A stretch of 64,000 nucleotides of DNA from Megamonas funiformis (GCF_010669225.1 NZ_CP048627.1:1439292-1503291); one strand, 5' to 3'. Positions 16,951 through 26,309 are shown, counted from the first letter of the stretch. The notes: generated from the letters alone by a model not told the origin. A program made the numbers and translations.

Positions 16951-19900
16951 TAATATGCACCTCCAAAGTTTGCATTAACTTGCCGCATAAGAGACATCAG
17001 TCTATAAGCGATTTCATCGATATCCTGCTCATTACGAACAATAAAAGTATTGCCGGTAATTGTTACATTGCCGCCGCTAACATTAGATGTATTTTCGGCA
17101 AATTCATGCTGAATAATACGTTCCGTTGTCTGTGCCGGATATATGCGACTGCCGGTCGGAAGGTCAACAATTTCGCCGCCGCGTTCATTTATCTCGGTAA
17201 GACCGCCTGTCCAGTTCATTGTACCTGTAGCATTATGACCAATACCGCCATCAACAAAACTGAGTACGCTTTGAACAGGAGACGGTGCAGAATTTTTAAG
17301 TTCAATATATTTTTGTCTAATCGGTCCAAAAACATTTGCTTCAAACCAGTTGACTACACCTGCCCATGCACTTTGTATAGTGGCAATTGCACTATTTATG
17401 CCGGTGGCAATTCCTGCACCTGCACTTTGCGCCAAACTCTGTAGCGGATTATATATATTGCCGGTGAACCAGCTTACGGCTTCACTCCACTTGCTTTGAA
17501 TACTTTCCCATGCATTTGCGGCAGACTGCCAAATGCTGTTCCACATTTCTATATTTGCCTGTGTCTGTATTTGTGCATTTTGTACCTGCATCTGCCCTGC
17601 CGTATTAGTTGTATCGGTAATACCGTTCCAGATTTCCGTTGCAAAGTCTTTAAGCCCTGAAAACGCCTGTTTTTGCCCTTCAACCTGTATTTGATTACTT
17701 TCAAGTTGCATTTGTCCGGCAATGTTAACATTGTCAGTGATTTCACCCCAAATACCGGAAACAAAATCTCGAAAACCTGAATACATTTGTTGCTGGCTGC
17801 TCATTTGCGCCTGAGCGAATTGCAGTTGAGCCTGTCCGCTTTGTTCTGCAATATTATTAAATGAAGTACTTACTCCGTCATACTGCATTTGCGATATATT
17901 CATATTTGTTGCAGCTGACATGTTTTGAGCTTGTCCCCATGAACTGTCATTGATGCGTTTTATAATATTGTTATCCGCAGAAAAATCGAAAAGTCTTGAA
18001 ATACTGTCGGCAAATTGACTGACTAAAATACTGCCGCCAATACCACCGATAGCACCGCCGATAATTGCACCGGCTCCCGTACCGATACCAGGGAGAACGG
18101 AACCGATTGCAGCACCTGTTGCTCCGCCAAGTTTTGCACCTGCCCAGCCGCCTGCAAGACCTCCGCCGGCTCGTGCAACGGCAGCGCCTTTTTCTCCCTC
18201 GTCGGCACTGTATATATCATACGCGGCAAAAGGAACGGTAAGGGCAATATTGGCTTTATTTATACCACCGCCATAATTCCAGCCTGTTTTTATTGCATCT
18301 TTTGTATTACTCCAGATAGTAGGTTTTGCAGGCGGGGTTTTCGGTTTATCCGTAGGCGGCGCACTGGGCTCATTTGGTATTGTCGGCGGCGTTTCACCCG
18401 GTTGATTTTTGCCGTTTACGTAAACATTTTGGGCATTTAGAATAACATCTTTTACAGTCTGTCCAGGGAGATTTGTCGGCAGATTATTAGGTACTGAACC
18501 CGGCAAATCTTTAGGAATACCTTTGGCAATATCAATCAGATTTTTAACACTTTGTACGGATTTAGCAACGATATTATAAAATTTCTTTGCTCCGGCAATA
18601 AGTCCGATAAACAAACCTGCACCGGCGGCAACTGAACCCATGCCGTCCATCTGTATCATCTTTGAAAATGCGTCTCTGAATGGTTTTGTTACAAGGTCGA
18701 ATGTTCCCCAGAATGTAAAACCGTTTTCAAATAATTTGTTAGCATCTAAAACAAGTTCAGTGATTTCCTTAACAAGACTTCTTAGCCCGCCTGTTGCTGA
18801 GCCTTCCATAAGTGTATCTTGAAAATTCTCCCACGCGCCGCCGAGCTGTTCAATATCACCTTTCAAATTATCCAGCATTGTTTCAGATTGTTCTTTAGCT
18901 GTAACTTTCGTCATTTCATCATACATATCCTTAACGGACTTACTTGTAAATTCACCGAGAACCTGCGCTGCACGAATACCGTCAGAACCAAAAGCGTCTT
19001 TATAAAGTGAATTTAATTCCTGCTCTGTAAGTCCCTGCGTACTTTCGTGCAGAATATCTGCTATTTCACCTAAAGAACGAAGTTGACCTTTTTCATTATA
19101 AAACTGATTTTTGCCATCTTTTAATAAACCCAGCTTTTCAAATGCTGCTACTGCCGGTTTTGTTGCAGGTTCAATCTGCTGTAACATGGATTTTAAACTT
19201 GTACCGGCATCTGAGCCTTTAAGCCCACGGGAAGCCATAAGCGCAAGAGCTGTATTTACCTCATCAAAATCCATGCCGGCTTTTTTGGCTACGATACCGA
19301 CAGCGGAAAGGGAATACTTCATTTCATGAACGCTCGTTGCGGAAGCATTCGCCGCACCGGCTAAAATATTTGTGGCATGAGTTGCGTCCTTAACGCCGAA
19401 TGTATTCATTGCTGTACTCATTATCTCCGCCGCTTCCGGCAGTGCCAAATCACCGGCCGTGGCCAAGTTTAAAGCCGCCTCACTAGCATCGCCCAATACA
19501 TCTTTTAAAGAAATACCGGCTTTTATAAGCTCAGTCATTCCCTGTGCTACTTCCTTATTGCCAAATGCCGTAGCCTGCCCGAGTTCTTTTGCACGTGCTC
19601 TTACCTGTGCCATAACATCATCGCGGCTCATACCGTCTAAACCTTCTTTTGGCGTAAGTGATTTAATAGCAGATAACTGAGCATCAAAATCCATACTTGT
19701 TTTTATGGTATCGTACACACCATAACCGATACCGGCGGCACCTGCCATTTGTATACTTGTCGGCATAAGCATTCCGTTTGTGAACTCATTTAAAGTATTA
19801 CCCATAGAATTCATCGGGTTGGTATTAGCTTTTACATTCAGTATAGCCGTATATGTTTTGCCCATAATACCGGATAATTCCGATTTAACCTTTAAAATGG

Positions 19901-20252
19901 TGTCTGTAGCACTGTCTTTAGCGTGAATGCCTACAGAATAAGACTTGCCTGCGATACTGCTAAGTCCTGATTTTATGGAACTTAAGGGTGATGTTACCAT
20001 ATCCCGGACAGATACGGATACAGAGCTGTTTTTTATTCCTCCAAGTGCCGTTTTAGCTTTGTCGGCGTTTTGTGCTAATTCTTTTAAACCTTCACCGGCT
20101 CTTGCCGAAGATTTAACAATACCATCTGTAGTTTTAGAGGTAGCCTGTGCCTGACTTTGTAAATCTTTCAGTGCTTTTTTCGACTTAACTATAGTCGCTG
20201 TCATGTTGTCTTTTGCTTCCAGCCGTGCTGTAAGTCTTGCATCATCAGCCAT
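16950..20252 (-). CDS. Tail tape measure protein
   Basis: 1100 residues, the longest phage gene, consistent with a tail tube length ruler. N-terminal coiled-coil region (1-100), a TP901-type core at about 165-480 (DFDAQLSAIKSL, TAFGNKEVAQGMTELIKAG, GSDAGTSLKSML), a glycine-rich hydrophobic stretch near 660-760 (GGAIGGIGGSILV) and Gln/Ala-rich repeats (NQIQVEGQKQAFSGLKDF). No peptidase domain seen. Base composition is GC-richer than the replication genes, in line with a transferred tail module. Start ATG follows AGGAGG. Confidence 0.93.
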   Translation of the reverse strand: MADDARLTARLEAKDNMTATIVKSKKALKDLQSQAQATSKTTDGIVKSSARAGEGLKELAQNADKAKTALGGIKNSSVSVSVRDMVTSPLSSIKSGLSSIAGKSYSVGIHAKDSATDTILKVKSELSGIMGKTYTAILNVKANTNPMNSMGNTLNEFTNGMLMPTSIQMAGAAGIGYGVYDTIKTSMDFDAQLSAIKSLTPKEGLDGMSRDDVMAQVRARAKELGQATAFGNKEVAQGMTELIKAGISLKDVLGDASEAALNLATAGDLALPEAAEIMSTAMNTFGVKDATHATNILAGAANASATSVHEMKYSLSAVGIVAKKAGMDFDEVNTALALMASRGLKGSDAGTSLKSMLQQIEPATKPAVAAFEKLGLLKDGKNQFYNEKGQLRSLGEIADILHESTQGLTEQELNSLYKDAFGSDGIRAAQVLGEFTSKSVKDMYDEMTKVTAKEQSETMLDNLKGDIEQLGGAWENFQDTLMEGSATGGLRSLVKEITELVLDANKLFENGFTFWGTFDLVTKPFRDAFSKMIQMDGMGSVAAGAGLFIGLIAGAKKFYNIVAKSVQSVKNLIDIAKGIPKDLPGSVPNNLPTNLPGQTVKDVILNAQNVYVNGKNQPGETPPTIPNEPSAPPTDKPKTPPAKPTIWSNTKDAIKTGWNYGGGINKANIALTVPFAAYDIYSADEGEKGAAVARAGGGLAGGWAGAKLGGATGAAIGSVLPGIGTGAGAIIGGAIGGIGGSILVSQFADSISRLFDFSADNNIIKRINDSSWGQAQNMSAATNMNISQMQYDGVSTSFNNIAEQSGQAQLQFAQAQMSSQQQMYSGFRDFVSGIWGEITDNVNIAGQMQLESNQIQVEGQKQAFSGLKDFATEIWNGITDTTNTAGQMQVQNAQIQTQANIEMWNSIWQSAANAWESIQSKWSEAVSWFTGNIYNPLQSLAQSAGAGIATGINSAIATIQSAWAGVVNWFEANVFGPIRQKYIELKNSAPSPVQSVLSFVDGGIGHNATGTMNWTGGLTEINERGGEIVDLPTGSRIYPAQTTERIIQHEFAENTSNVSGGNVTITGNTFIVRNEQDIDEIAYRLMSLMRQVNANFGGAY

Positions 20253-20256
20253 TTAA

Positions 20257-20451
20257 CTACCTCCTAACTAGCTTGACACCGGCAAGCTGTGCTTCAAATT
20301 CTATTTTCTGAGCTTCAATTTCCTGCTGTTTGCGCATTGCCGTATAAGCAAAAAGTTTATCCAAATAACTCATGTTAAAAAAATATTCTAATGTATGACC
20401 TTTGAGAAGCAAAAAAGCGGCTGTTGCCGCTTCCCAGTTCTCATCTATCAG
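20257..20451 (-). CDS. Frameshift-encoded extension of the tail assembly chaperone
   Basis: Open frame in the -1 phase of the preceding gene, with no start of its own. Joined at the slippery site it adds 64 residues (KLIDENWEAATAAFLLLKGH, then a charged helix ending VKLVRR), giving a protein of about 182 residues. Contractile and siphophage tail chaperones classically come as a short form and a frameshifted long form (gpG and gpGT), the long form binding the tape measure encoded next. Its stop lies four bases before the tape measure ATG. Confidence 0.85.
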   Translation of the reverse strand: MIDENWEAATAAFLLLKGHTLEYFFNMSYLDKLFAYTAMRKQQEIEAQKIEFEAQLAGVKLVRR

Positions 20452-20804
20452 TTTTTTATTTCTTCATGCACCTTGGCTTCAAGACTTTCATATCCAGCAC
20501 ATTTCATAATAGCTGTTGCAATATTACCTATTTCACCGGCTTTAAACAACTTACCGATAATATCCGTCGGCTCTATACAGTTATACGCTTTTTGTAAATC
20601 TTTATCTTTTAAATTGGGCTCAACAACATTATCTAAAATCATAAGTTCATTTACGTTATCCAATTTTAAAATATCAGCGACGAAACTTGCGTCCGGCTGT
20701 TTTACGGTAATTGTGCCTATAGATGTTTCGATATCATACAAAATTTTTTTATTGCCTTCAATTTTTTCTTTCTGTTCAATAAGTTCTTTTACACTAATAG
20801 CCAT
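20448..20804 (-). CDS. XkdN-like tail assembly chaperone, short form
   Basis: 118 residues, acidic and helical, typical of XkdN/YqbN proteins placed between tail tube and tape measure. It should bind and protect the tape measure during tail assembly. Ends at TGA directly after a canonical -1 slippery heptamer (20457-20451), so a fraction of ribosomes would continue into the extension. Ribosome site AAGGAG before ATG 20804. Confidence 0.87.
   Translation of the reverse strand: MAISVKELIEQKEKIEGNKKILYDIETSIGTITVKQPDASFVADILKLDNVNELMILDNVVEPNLKDKDLQKAYNCIEPTDIIGKLFKAGEIGNIATAIMKCAGYESLEAKVHEEIKN
20451..20457 (-). promoter_or_regulatory. -1 ribosomal frameshift site A AAA AAC
   Basis: In-frame ATA AAA AAC TGA contains the canonical X XXY YYZ heptamer A AAA AAC immediately before the stop. 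A one-base backward slip enters the 64-codon extension. A GC-rich GCGGCAACAGCCGC hairpin lies about 20 bases downstream and could stimulate slippage. Confidence 0.85.
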
Positions 20805-20830
20805 TTATATAATCTCCTTATTAAAAATAA

Positions 20831-21289
20831 TTATGCACCGATAGTTTCAATGAAAGATGCATCTTCAGGTGTAAATCCTGCCGTAAATTCTTTTTCCACG
20901 ACTTTGCCTTTTTCAAAACTCATCAAGAGCAAGTCATTAAACCAGACATTATCAATAGAACAGCGTTCTTTCTGTCCATCCACAGCATCCGGGTCATCAA
21001 TCAAACCGATAAAGGTGCCGCGCGGGTCAAGCCCCTGTTTCCATGCTTCAAGATACTTATTAATATTTCTGTTCACAACGGATTTAATTGTAAAGGAAAG
21101 TTCACCGGTTAAAGATACGATTTTACTATCTTTACTGATAGAAATAAATACATCTTCACGGTCGGCGGTTACCTTTGCTTCAAACTTCTGAATTTCAAAC
21201 AAAAGCTCATTGTCCCACCATACTTTTCCCCAGCTGCCGTTCCAGCGGCGGCGTCCTCTGTATTTTACAGCTTCTGCTTCTCTTCCCAT
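20831..21289 (-). CDS. XkdM-like tail tube protein
   Basis: 152 residues. Tail tube subunit of the XkdM family: basic N-terminus (YRGRRRWNGSWGKVWWDNELL), then EVKVTADREDVFI-type beta strands, DPRGTFIGLIDDPDA, and a conserved FTAGFTPEDASF C-terminus. It polymerises inside the sheath. Directly after the sheath gene and before the chaperone, the standard contractile order. Confidence 0.9.
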   Translation of the reverse strand: MGREAEAVKYRGRRRWNGSWGKVWWDNELLFEIQKFEAKVTADREDVFISISKDSKIVSLTGELSFTIKSVVNRNINKYLEAWKQGLDPRGTFIGLIDDPDAVDGQKERCSIDNVWFNDLLLMSFEKGKVVEKEFTAGFTPEDASFIETIGA

Positions 21290-21302
21290 TTATAACTCTC
21301 CT

Positions 21303-22511
21303 TTACATAGTAAAATCAATCGTCAAATCTTCCATAGCGTTAACCGGCGTAATACGGCCTGTTAAATAAACATTGGTTCCCGTATTATATTCGCGAATTT
21401 GCTGTACTGTCATTTCAGCGACATCTTCACCTTTCAATATTGCATAATTTTTCTGCTGTTCCTCATCTATATCAACAGTATTTTGCGCCGTAGGACTATT
21501 ATCCAGTACATTTCCTTTTAAGCCGCTAAAATAAACCATTATAGCCGAAATAAACAGCATTTTATGATTATAATCATTTATCACTTTGCCGACATAATCC
21601 GATTTGAACGTATCACGAATATCATCCGTTATCATGTCGATGCATTCAACAATTTTTATGGAACGGAAATCCTGACCCACGTCAGTTGTAAATGTCGTAA
21701 GACTGTTGCAGGCACGGGCAATTTTAACGCCGTCGCCGTCACCTTCATCAACGAGTAACAGTTGTCCTTTATCAATTAAGCTGTCAATATCTTCATACGT
21801 TTCTACGCTTTCAACTTCAGGCAATTGATAATATGTTGCACTTCTATCCAGACTAAGTCCCGCCAAAATGCCGGCAATACGTGCCGTGTATTCCGTCGCC
21901 GTGTAAATAGTATATGGCTTAACCGTATCGTCATTTGCTACAGTACTATCTCCTACAATAGCTTCGCCGATAATTGCCGCAGGTGTTTCAGTGGCATCTT
22001 CCACGTAATCGGGATTAGGTACCTTGATATCTCCTGTACAAAAATTAATAATGCCCTTGTCATCAGCTGCCATGTTGGCAAGTACAGCTTTAAATGTTTT
22101 ATATTTATTACTACGCTGCGTTTTAATCCAGCTGTCCAAATCTTCCTGTTCACTGCCGGAAGCTGTCGGTGCGCAAATATAATTCCATTTAATATTGCTA
22201 ATCTGTTTAAGTACGTAAGACTGATTTACTGTCGGCTCTGCTACAGTATCATCCGGAATTGTATATACTAAAATACGTAGCGGCGTACCGAGCAGACATT
22301 TTTTAATTAAATCGACATTTTTATCCGTAAGTCCTTTATCCGGAATATCTGTGATATCGGAAATTTTATAAGATTTCATAACGTCCGTTGTTTCGTTTTT
22401 CAAAATCATGGCCACAATGCCGCGGGCAGAACGGGCAATTGCTGTTGTAGATTTTGTTTTAAAAGTTATAAGTACTTTCGGCATACCGAATATTTCTTTT
22501 TCGTTAGCCAT
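21303..22511 (-). CDS. XkdK-like tail sheath protein
   Basis: 402 residues from ATG 22511; an ATG three codons earlier overlaps the GGAG ribosome site. Sheath subunit of contractile tails: GMPKVLITFKTKSTTAIARS at the start, insertion domain in the middle, and the conserved C-terminal polymerisation region (TDDIRDTFKSDYVGKVIND, then VQQIREYNTGTNVYLTGR). Its presence establishes a myovirus-type tail. Confidence 0.93.
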   Translation of the reverse strand: MANEKEIFGMPKVLITFKTKSTTAIARSARGIVAMILKNETTDVMKSYKISDITDIPDKGLTDKNVDLIKKCLLGTPLRILVYTIPDDTVAEPTVNQSYVLKQISNIKWNYICAPTASGSEQEDLDSWIKTQRSNKYKTFKAVLANMAADDKGIINFCTGDIKVPNPDYVEDATETPAAIIGEAIVGDSTVANDDTVKPYTIYTATEYTARIAGILAGLSLDRSATYYQLPEVESVETYEDIDSLIDKGQLLLVDEGDGDGVKIARACNSLTTFTTDVGQDFRSIKIVECIDMITDDIRDTFKSDYVGKVINDYNHKMLFISAIMVYFSGLKGNVLDNSPTAQNTVDIDEEQQKNYAILKGEDVAEMTVQQIREYNTGTNVYLTGRITPVNAMEDLTIDFTM

Positions 22512-22523
22512 TAAAATCATCTC

Positions 22524-22964
22524 CTATTTTAAATTAAGTTCTAGCGTTTGCATTAAATCATACATAATAGCAGAACTTTCTTTATCGGTTAAACAATCCG
22601 CAAAATCAAGATAAAAAACATAATGCAGAACTTCATCAACAAATCGTGTTTGACTTTCAAGAACGGTAATGCACCTATCCTTTATGTGAAATACAGGTCT
22701 GATTAAGCTGTCTAAGGTATCAGCCGTATCGTATAAAATAGACCTCTTTATCCTGCCGTATTCATCTGAAAGCAAAACCAACATTATATCAATCTGTATA
22801 GATTTATCCGTTAAAAATTCATCAACTGTTTTGCGCCGTGGCATCATTTCGACATAAAAATAAGGTTCACTCGATTTTTCTACATTATCGAAATGAACCT
22901 TATAATCGAATTTGGATTTCAAAAGAGCTGTTAGCTCCTTTTTTATATCAAGTAGTCTAATCAT
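22524..22964 (-). CDS. Tail terminator-like protein
   Basis: 146 residues. Small alpha/beta protein with YFYVEMMPRRKTVDEF and the C-terminal LHYVFYLDFADCLTDKE, in the position of the tail terminator (DUF6838-type) in PBSX-like phages. It would cap the tail tube and join it to the head. Overlaps the preceding gp10-like gene by 4 bp. Family call rests on position and length. Confidence 0.75.
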   Translation of the reverse strand: MIRLLDIKKELTALLKSKFDYKVHFDNVEKSSEPYFYVEMMPRRKTVDEFLTDKSIQIDIMLVLLSDEYGRIKRSILYDTADTLDSLIRPVFHIKDRCITVLESQTRFVDEVLHYVFYLDFADCLTDKESSAIMYDLMQTLELNLK

Positions 22965-23359
22965 TTAAATATATCACCTATAATCAGTTTAGCGTCTTCC
23001 TCGAAATTATCCCTCAATTCTTCAACTCCCTGATGAAGCATATAAACGCCCTTAACAAATTTTATTTTGCCGTTTTCGTCTTTTACCCATTCGCCTTTGC
23101 GGTTTTTTACACGGTGTCCGTATTCCATATGTGCAGCATATTCCGTGTTATTATAGACTTTTATACTGCCCATATACGGGCGCGTGCGCTGCCAATTATT
23201 TTTCAAATTACCGGTATCAACAGGAGTTAAATCTTTTGTATATTTAATAAGATTTTCAGCAGATTTTTTTACAAATTCATTGCGTTTTTTCGGTATCTTT
23301 TTTACAGCATTATCAAGTTTAGCGATAAAATCGTCAATACCCTCAATTTCAACACTCAT
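22961..23359 (-). CDS. HK97 gp10-like head-tail protein
   Basis: 132 residues. HK97_gp10 family signature: LTPVDTGNLKNNWQRT followed by VYNNTEYAAHMEYGHR. Such proteins lie at the head-tail joint and help tail completion. Overlaps both neighbours by 4 bp. Confidence 0.87.
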   Translation of the reverse strand: MSVEIEGIDDFIAKLDNAVKKIPKKRNEFVKKSAENLIKYTKDLTPVDTGNLKNNWQRTRPYMGSIKVYNNTEYAAHMEYGHRVKNRKGEWVKDENGKIKFVKGVYMLHQGVEELRDNFEEDAKLIIGDIFK

Positions 23360-23724
23360 CTTGCTTCATCATTTCGCTTTACCGTTACTTCCTGATGTGA
23401 TTTGTACTTAAACGATTTTACAACGTTCAATAAAAATTCCTGCCCATTGCGGGATATTTTCAAAATATCGTTAGGCAGAACATCATATTGCGGTGGCAGA
23501 AATAATTTTAAATCCGTGATAATATCCACCTGTCTGTCCGTATTCTGCACGGTAAAAGGTTTACCGCTCTGATACAATTTGCAGGGAATATCGCTGTAAA
23601 TTTCCTGCACCGCATAATCATCTGCGCCTTCATCATCAATAGTATTAGTTTGACGGCAGACGGTAACATTGTCATGATACATATATTTACTAAGCAGATT
23701 GTTTAATTGTGATGGTATCGGCAT
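23356..23724 (-). CDS. Head closure/stopper-like protein (XkdH-like)
   Basis: 122 residues from ATG 23724 (GGGG lies 8 nt upstream; a TTG two codons earlier is possible). Beta-rich (VTVCRQTNTIDDEGADDYAV, then DIPCKLYQSGKPF and FLLNVVKSFKYKSHQEVTVKR), matching head-completion proteins between the gp10-like and connector genes. Overlaps the connector gene by 22 bp. Confidence 0.72.
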   Translation of the reverse strand: MPIPSQLNNLLSKYMYHDNVTVCRQTNTIDDEGADDYAVQEIYSDIPCKLYQSGKPFTVQNTDRQVDIITDLKLFLPPQYDVLPNDILKISRNGQEFLLNVVKSFKYKSHQEVTVKRNDEAR

Positions 23725-24092
23725 GAGCAAAACCCCGCAATCTTTCGATATAAATTCAATTTTGGCTTGATACTGTCAAAATCCAAGTCATTTAAAACAC
23801 CGGAAGAAATCGCCGCCGCCACATTAAATTCAAACTTAGTATCACCGGCTTCAATACTTTTAAGCTGTGCCGCTCCTTCCGCCGCCGTCTGTTCGTCGCT
23901 AATACGTTTATTTATTAAATCCACGCAGGTGAACGTTAAAGCGCGCGGAAAATCGTCCCTGTGGCAGTAATCAAGTATGTCGCTGACAAGTTTTTCAACA
24001 TAAATACTAAGTACAGCCTCGTCGATTTTAGTATCGCCGCGGATTGTTTTTATTTTGGCAGTAATATCCGCTACTGCTTCGGCAGGTGTCAT
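23703..24092 (-). CDS. Head-tail connector (YqbG/XkdG-neighbour type)
   Basis: 129 residues from ATG 24092 after AGAAGGGAT; the upstream in-frame codons cross a terminator hairpin and are unlikely to be used. Helical N-terminus (MTPAEAVADITAKIKTIRGD), then ALTFTCVDLINKRISDEQTA, ending FCSCRYHHN. Matches DUF3199-like adaptors that bind below the portal. It opens the connector-tail gene block after a terminator. Confidence 0.75.
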   Translation of the reverse strand: MTPAEAVADITAKIKTIRGDTKIDEAVLSIYVEKLVSDILDYCHRDDFPRALTFTCVDLINKRISDEQTAAEGAAQLKSIEAGDTKFEFNVAAAISSGVLNDLDFDSIKPKLNLYRKIAGFCSCRYHHN

Positions 24093-24126
24093 ATTATCCC
24101 TTCTTTCTAAATTTAGGCATAAGAAA

Positions 24127-24150
24127 AGCACTCACATTTCTGCAAGTGCT
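24127..24150 (-). terminator. Hairpin-T-run inside the late operon
   Basis: Minus-strand AGCACTTGCAGAAATGTGAGTGCT (outer stem AGCACT/AGTGCT) followed by TTTTCTT. It separates the capsid-MuF block with the 86-aa gene from the connector-tail block, so the two may be expressed at different levels. It is placed exactly behind the MuF/86-aa pair. Confidence 0.65.
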
Positions 24151-24162
24151 AAAAATTATCTT

Positions 24163-24423
24163 TTAAAATATCATTTTTTCCCATATTTCTTTCGGTATCT
24201 GTTCTAGCGGTTTATTATTTTCTATTGCTTCTTCAAGCATTCTAGTATCCCTATTTGTCTCATTAACATCAAGTTTTGTTGGTTGGTGTATTAAAGGTTC
24301 GCTTAAAAGTACACGGTCAAGAGAATTTTCACCAAATTTTTTTAAATATTTATCATATGCCTCATCAAATCGCGCCAATGCTTTTGCATATTCCTCACCA
24401 AAGGCTTTATATTTTGTCCACAT
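24163..24423 (-). CDS. 86-aa protein downstream of MuF, candidate immunity or partner protein
   Basis: Highly charged helical protein, N-terminal MWTKYKAFGEEYAKALARFDEAY, C-terminal LEQIPKEIWEKMIF. No domain recognised. It begins 12 bp after the MuF-zincin gene and is followed at once by a terminator. In MuF-toxin loci a small downstream gene is often the immunity protein; that role here is inference from position only. A structural accessory is the alternative. Confidence 0.6.
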   Translation of the reverse strand: MWTKYKAFGEEYAKALARFDEAYDKYLKKFGENSLDRVLLSEPLIHQPTKLDVNETNRDTRMLEEAIENNKPLEQIPKEIWEKMIF

Positions 24424-24434
24424 TATATCCCTCT

Positions 24435-26309
24435 TTATGCTTTCAATATTAATCCTATAATTAAATACAAAAATTCTATATCATCTTTTATTGTAGCATA
24501 AATAGGCTTATATTCGCCATTGATAAGTTCGACTTTTTTCAGTTGCTTCGTTGGTTCAAATACTAATTCTAACCCCACGCTTAATACTTCGGAAGCATCT
24601 GGATAGTCCTTACCGATATAAGGGCTTATAAAATCATCCGGCTTAGTTGTTTCATCCTTCTTATATCTTGAATTGAAAAGAATTTCTCTTAACAGTACAG
24701 ATTTTTCATCTTTAGTACGGTCTTTTAAAAACTCTTTAGATATTCTAAGAGCATTTTTATTGAAATATTCAACATAATGACCTATTTCATGGTAAGGTGT
24801 TGTTTTGCGCATTCCGTTCATATGAATTGATACATAACCTGTTTTGTAGTCTGGAAACTTTGTAGCATAATATTTACCATTAGCCATAACAGCTCCTTCA
24901 TTAAAAAATCCTCTATTGGTTATTAAAGTATACAGTTTTTTTCCGCTATCAGTTAAATAATTTACCCAGTCTTTTGGATAATAGGAAAATGCTTCACTAA
25001 GTTGTTGTTTAGTAATTTTGTTACTTCCTTTTGCCCATTGTTCCGATGAAAGTTTGCCGCCCATTTCACGGAAATTGCTGAATACTTCTTTTAAGGCTTT
25101 TTTATCGCCGATTTTATTTTTAATATCAAACTGTTCGCATACGTTTCGTCCGATATTGATAATATCATCTTTTGTACAACTTTTTATATCCGTATTTTTG
25201 ATTAATTCTTTAAGTGTCGGTTTATTAGCGTTAACTGTCAGCTTTTTGTGTGCTTTTTCCCACTGACTGAATGACATGGATTTTTCAATATAGACTTTGT
25301 AGTAATCATCATAATTCATAGCGGCAGGGATGATAATTCGCTTGCCGTCTTTATTTTTCGCCGTTCGTTTGCCGCGACCTGTATCATAATCGGTTAAATT
25401 ACCTGCAATCGTTGAACGGCAGTGAGGATGAAGTGGTGGCATATTGTTTCCAGCTTGTGCTTCATCTATAGGGTAAATCTTCCTATCATGGCTACGACAC
25501 AATGTAGACGTTTTTTTATCAAGAGTAGCTAGAAATATAAAATATTTCATTTCTGCTTCTTTGATACTATCTAAGCTGGCTTGATTTTGTACATAATTCA
25601 TTTCTGTACGTACTAATCTAGTAGCTTCATACCTACCTACATTCATACGCTCCTGCACCAAATTAGACATTTTTTGAATTGATACACCACGATGAAAGCC
25701 ATCTGTAATTTCATGTTTAATTAATTTAGCTAAGTTATTGGTATTTTTCCAAATACGCTCACTATAATTTTTGCCAGACCATGAACTATTTAATACTTTA
25801 CTAATTTTTTTATCGTCAACTTCTATTGCTGATGATTTAATATTAATACTTTTACCAACATCAAATAAGTTTTTATAATAATTATCTTTATAGGCATCTG
25901 TTAAAAATTCAGTAATACTTTTCTCAGTTTCAGTACCAAGCTTATAAAGATTTTTTAATGTATCGCCATATAATTTGTCTAATCTTGAAATACGCTTACG
26001 CATAACCAATGTATTCAGCTCTAATAGTAATTTATTATCTTTACTATCTGTAATAGCGTTCAAATAATCTTCCATAGACATTTGCCATTGCTTAAATTCA
26101 TTACTTGTAAGCATTTTACTAGCTTCAGCATATGTTAATTTATTATCTTTAGCAAATCTACCATACAAAACAGCAATATCATCTTCAATACGTAAAAGAG
26201 CCTGCTTATAATAATTAGCAAGCTCTTTTTCAATAGTACCTTTAGACTTTTTATTCCATTCTTGTTCACGCTCTTCGGCTCGTTTTATCCAATAGCTTTC
26301 ACTATCCAT
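24435..26309 (-). CDS. MuF-type minor head protein with C-terminal zincin-like domain
   Basis: 624 residues, about twice a plain SPP1 gp7/MuF protein. The MuF core is at about 195-300 (GRYEATRLVRTEMNYVQN, then CRSHDRKIYPIDEA and MPPLHPHCRST). The extension ends in a metallopeptidase-like domain with HEIGH (507-511) and a downstream Glu-rich SEVLSVGLELVF (about 574-585), fitting an HExxH...E zincin. MuF proteins are packaged in the head, so the extra domain could be delivered with DNA or act as a temperate-phage polymorphic toxin. Catalysis and target are unknown. Confidence 0.85.
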   Translation of the reverse strand: MDSESYWIKRAEEREQEWNKKSKGTIEKELANYYKQALLRIEDDIAVLYGRFAKDNKLTYAEASKMLTSNEFKQWQMSMEDYLNAITDSKDNKLLLELNTLVMRKRISRLDKLYGDTLKNLYKLGTETEKSITEFLTDAYKDNYYKNLFDVGKSINIKSSAIEVDDKKISKVLNSSWSGKNYSERIWKNTNNLAKLIKHEITDGFHRGVSIQKMSNLVQERMNVGRYEATRLVRTEMNYVQNQASLDSIKEAEMKYFIFLATLDKKTSTLCRSHDRKIYPIDEAQAGNNMPPLHPHCRSTIAGNLTDYDTGRGKRTAKNKDGKRIIIPAAMNYDDYYKVYIEKSMSFSQWEKAHKKLTVNANKPTLKELIKNTDIKSCTKDDIINIGRNVCEQFDIKNKIGDKKALKEVFSNFREMGGKLSSEQWAKGSNKITKQQLSEAFSYYPKDWVNYLTDSGKKLYTLITNRGFFNEGAVMANGKYYATKFPDYKTGYVSIHMNGMRKTTPYHEIGHYVEYFNKNALRISKEFLKDRTKDEKSVLLREILFNSRYKKDETTKPDDFISPYIGKDYPDASEVLSVGLELVFEPTKQLKKVELINGEYKPIYATIKDDIEFLYLIIGLILKA

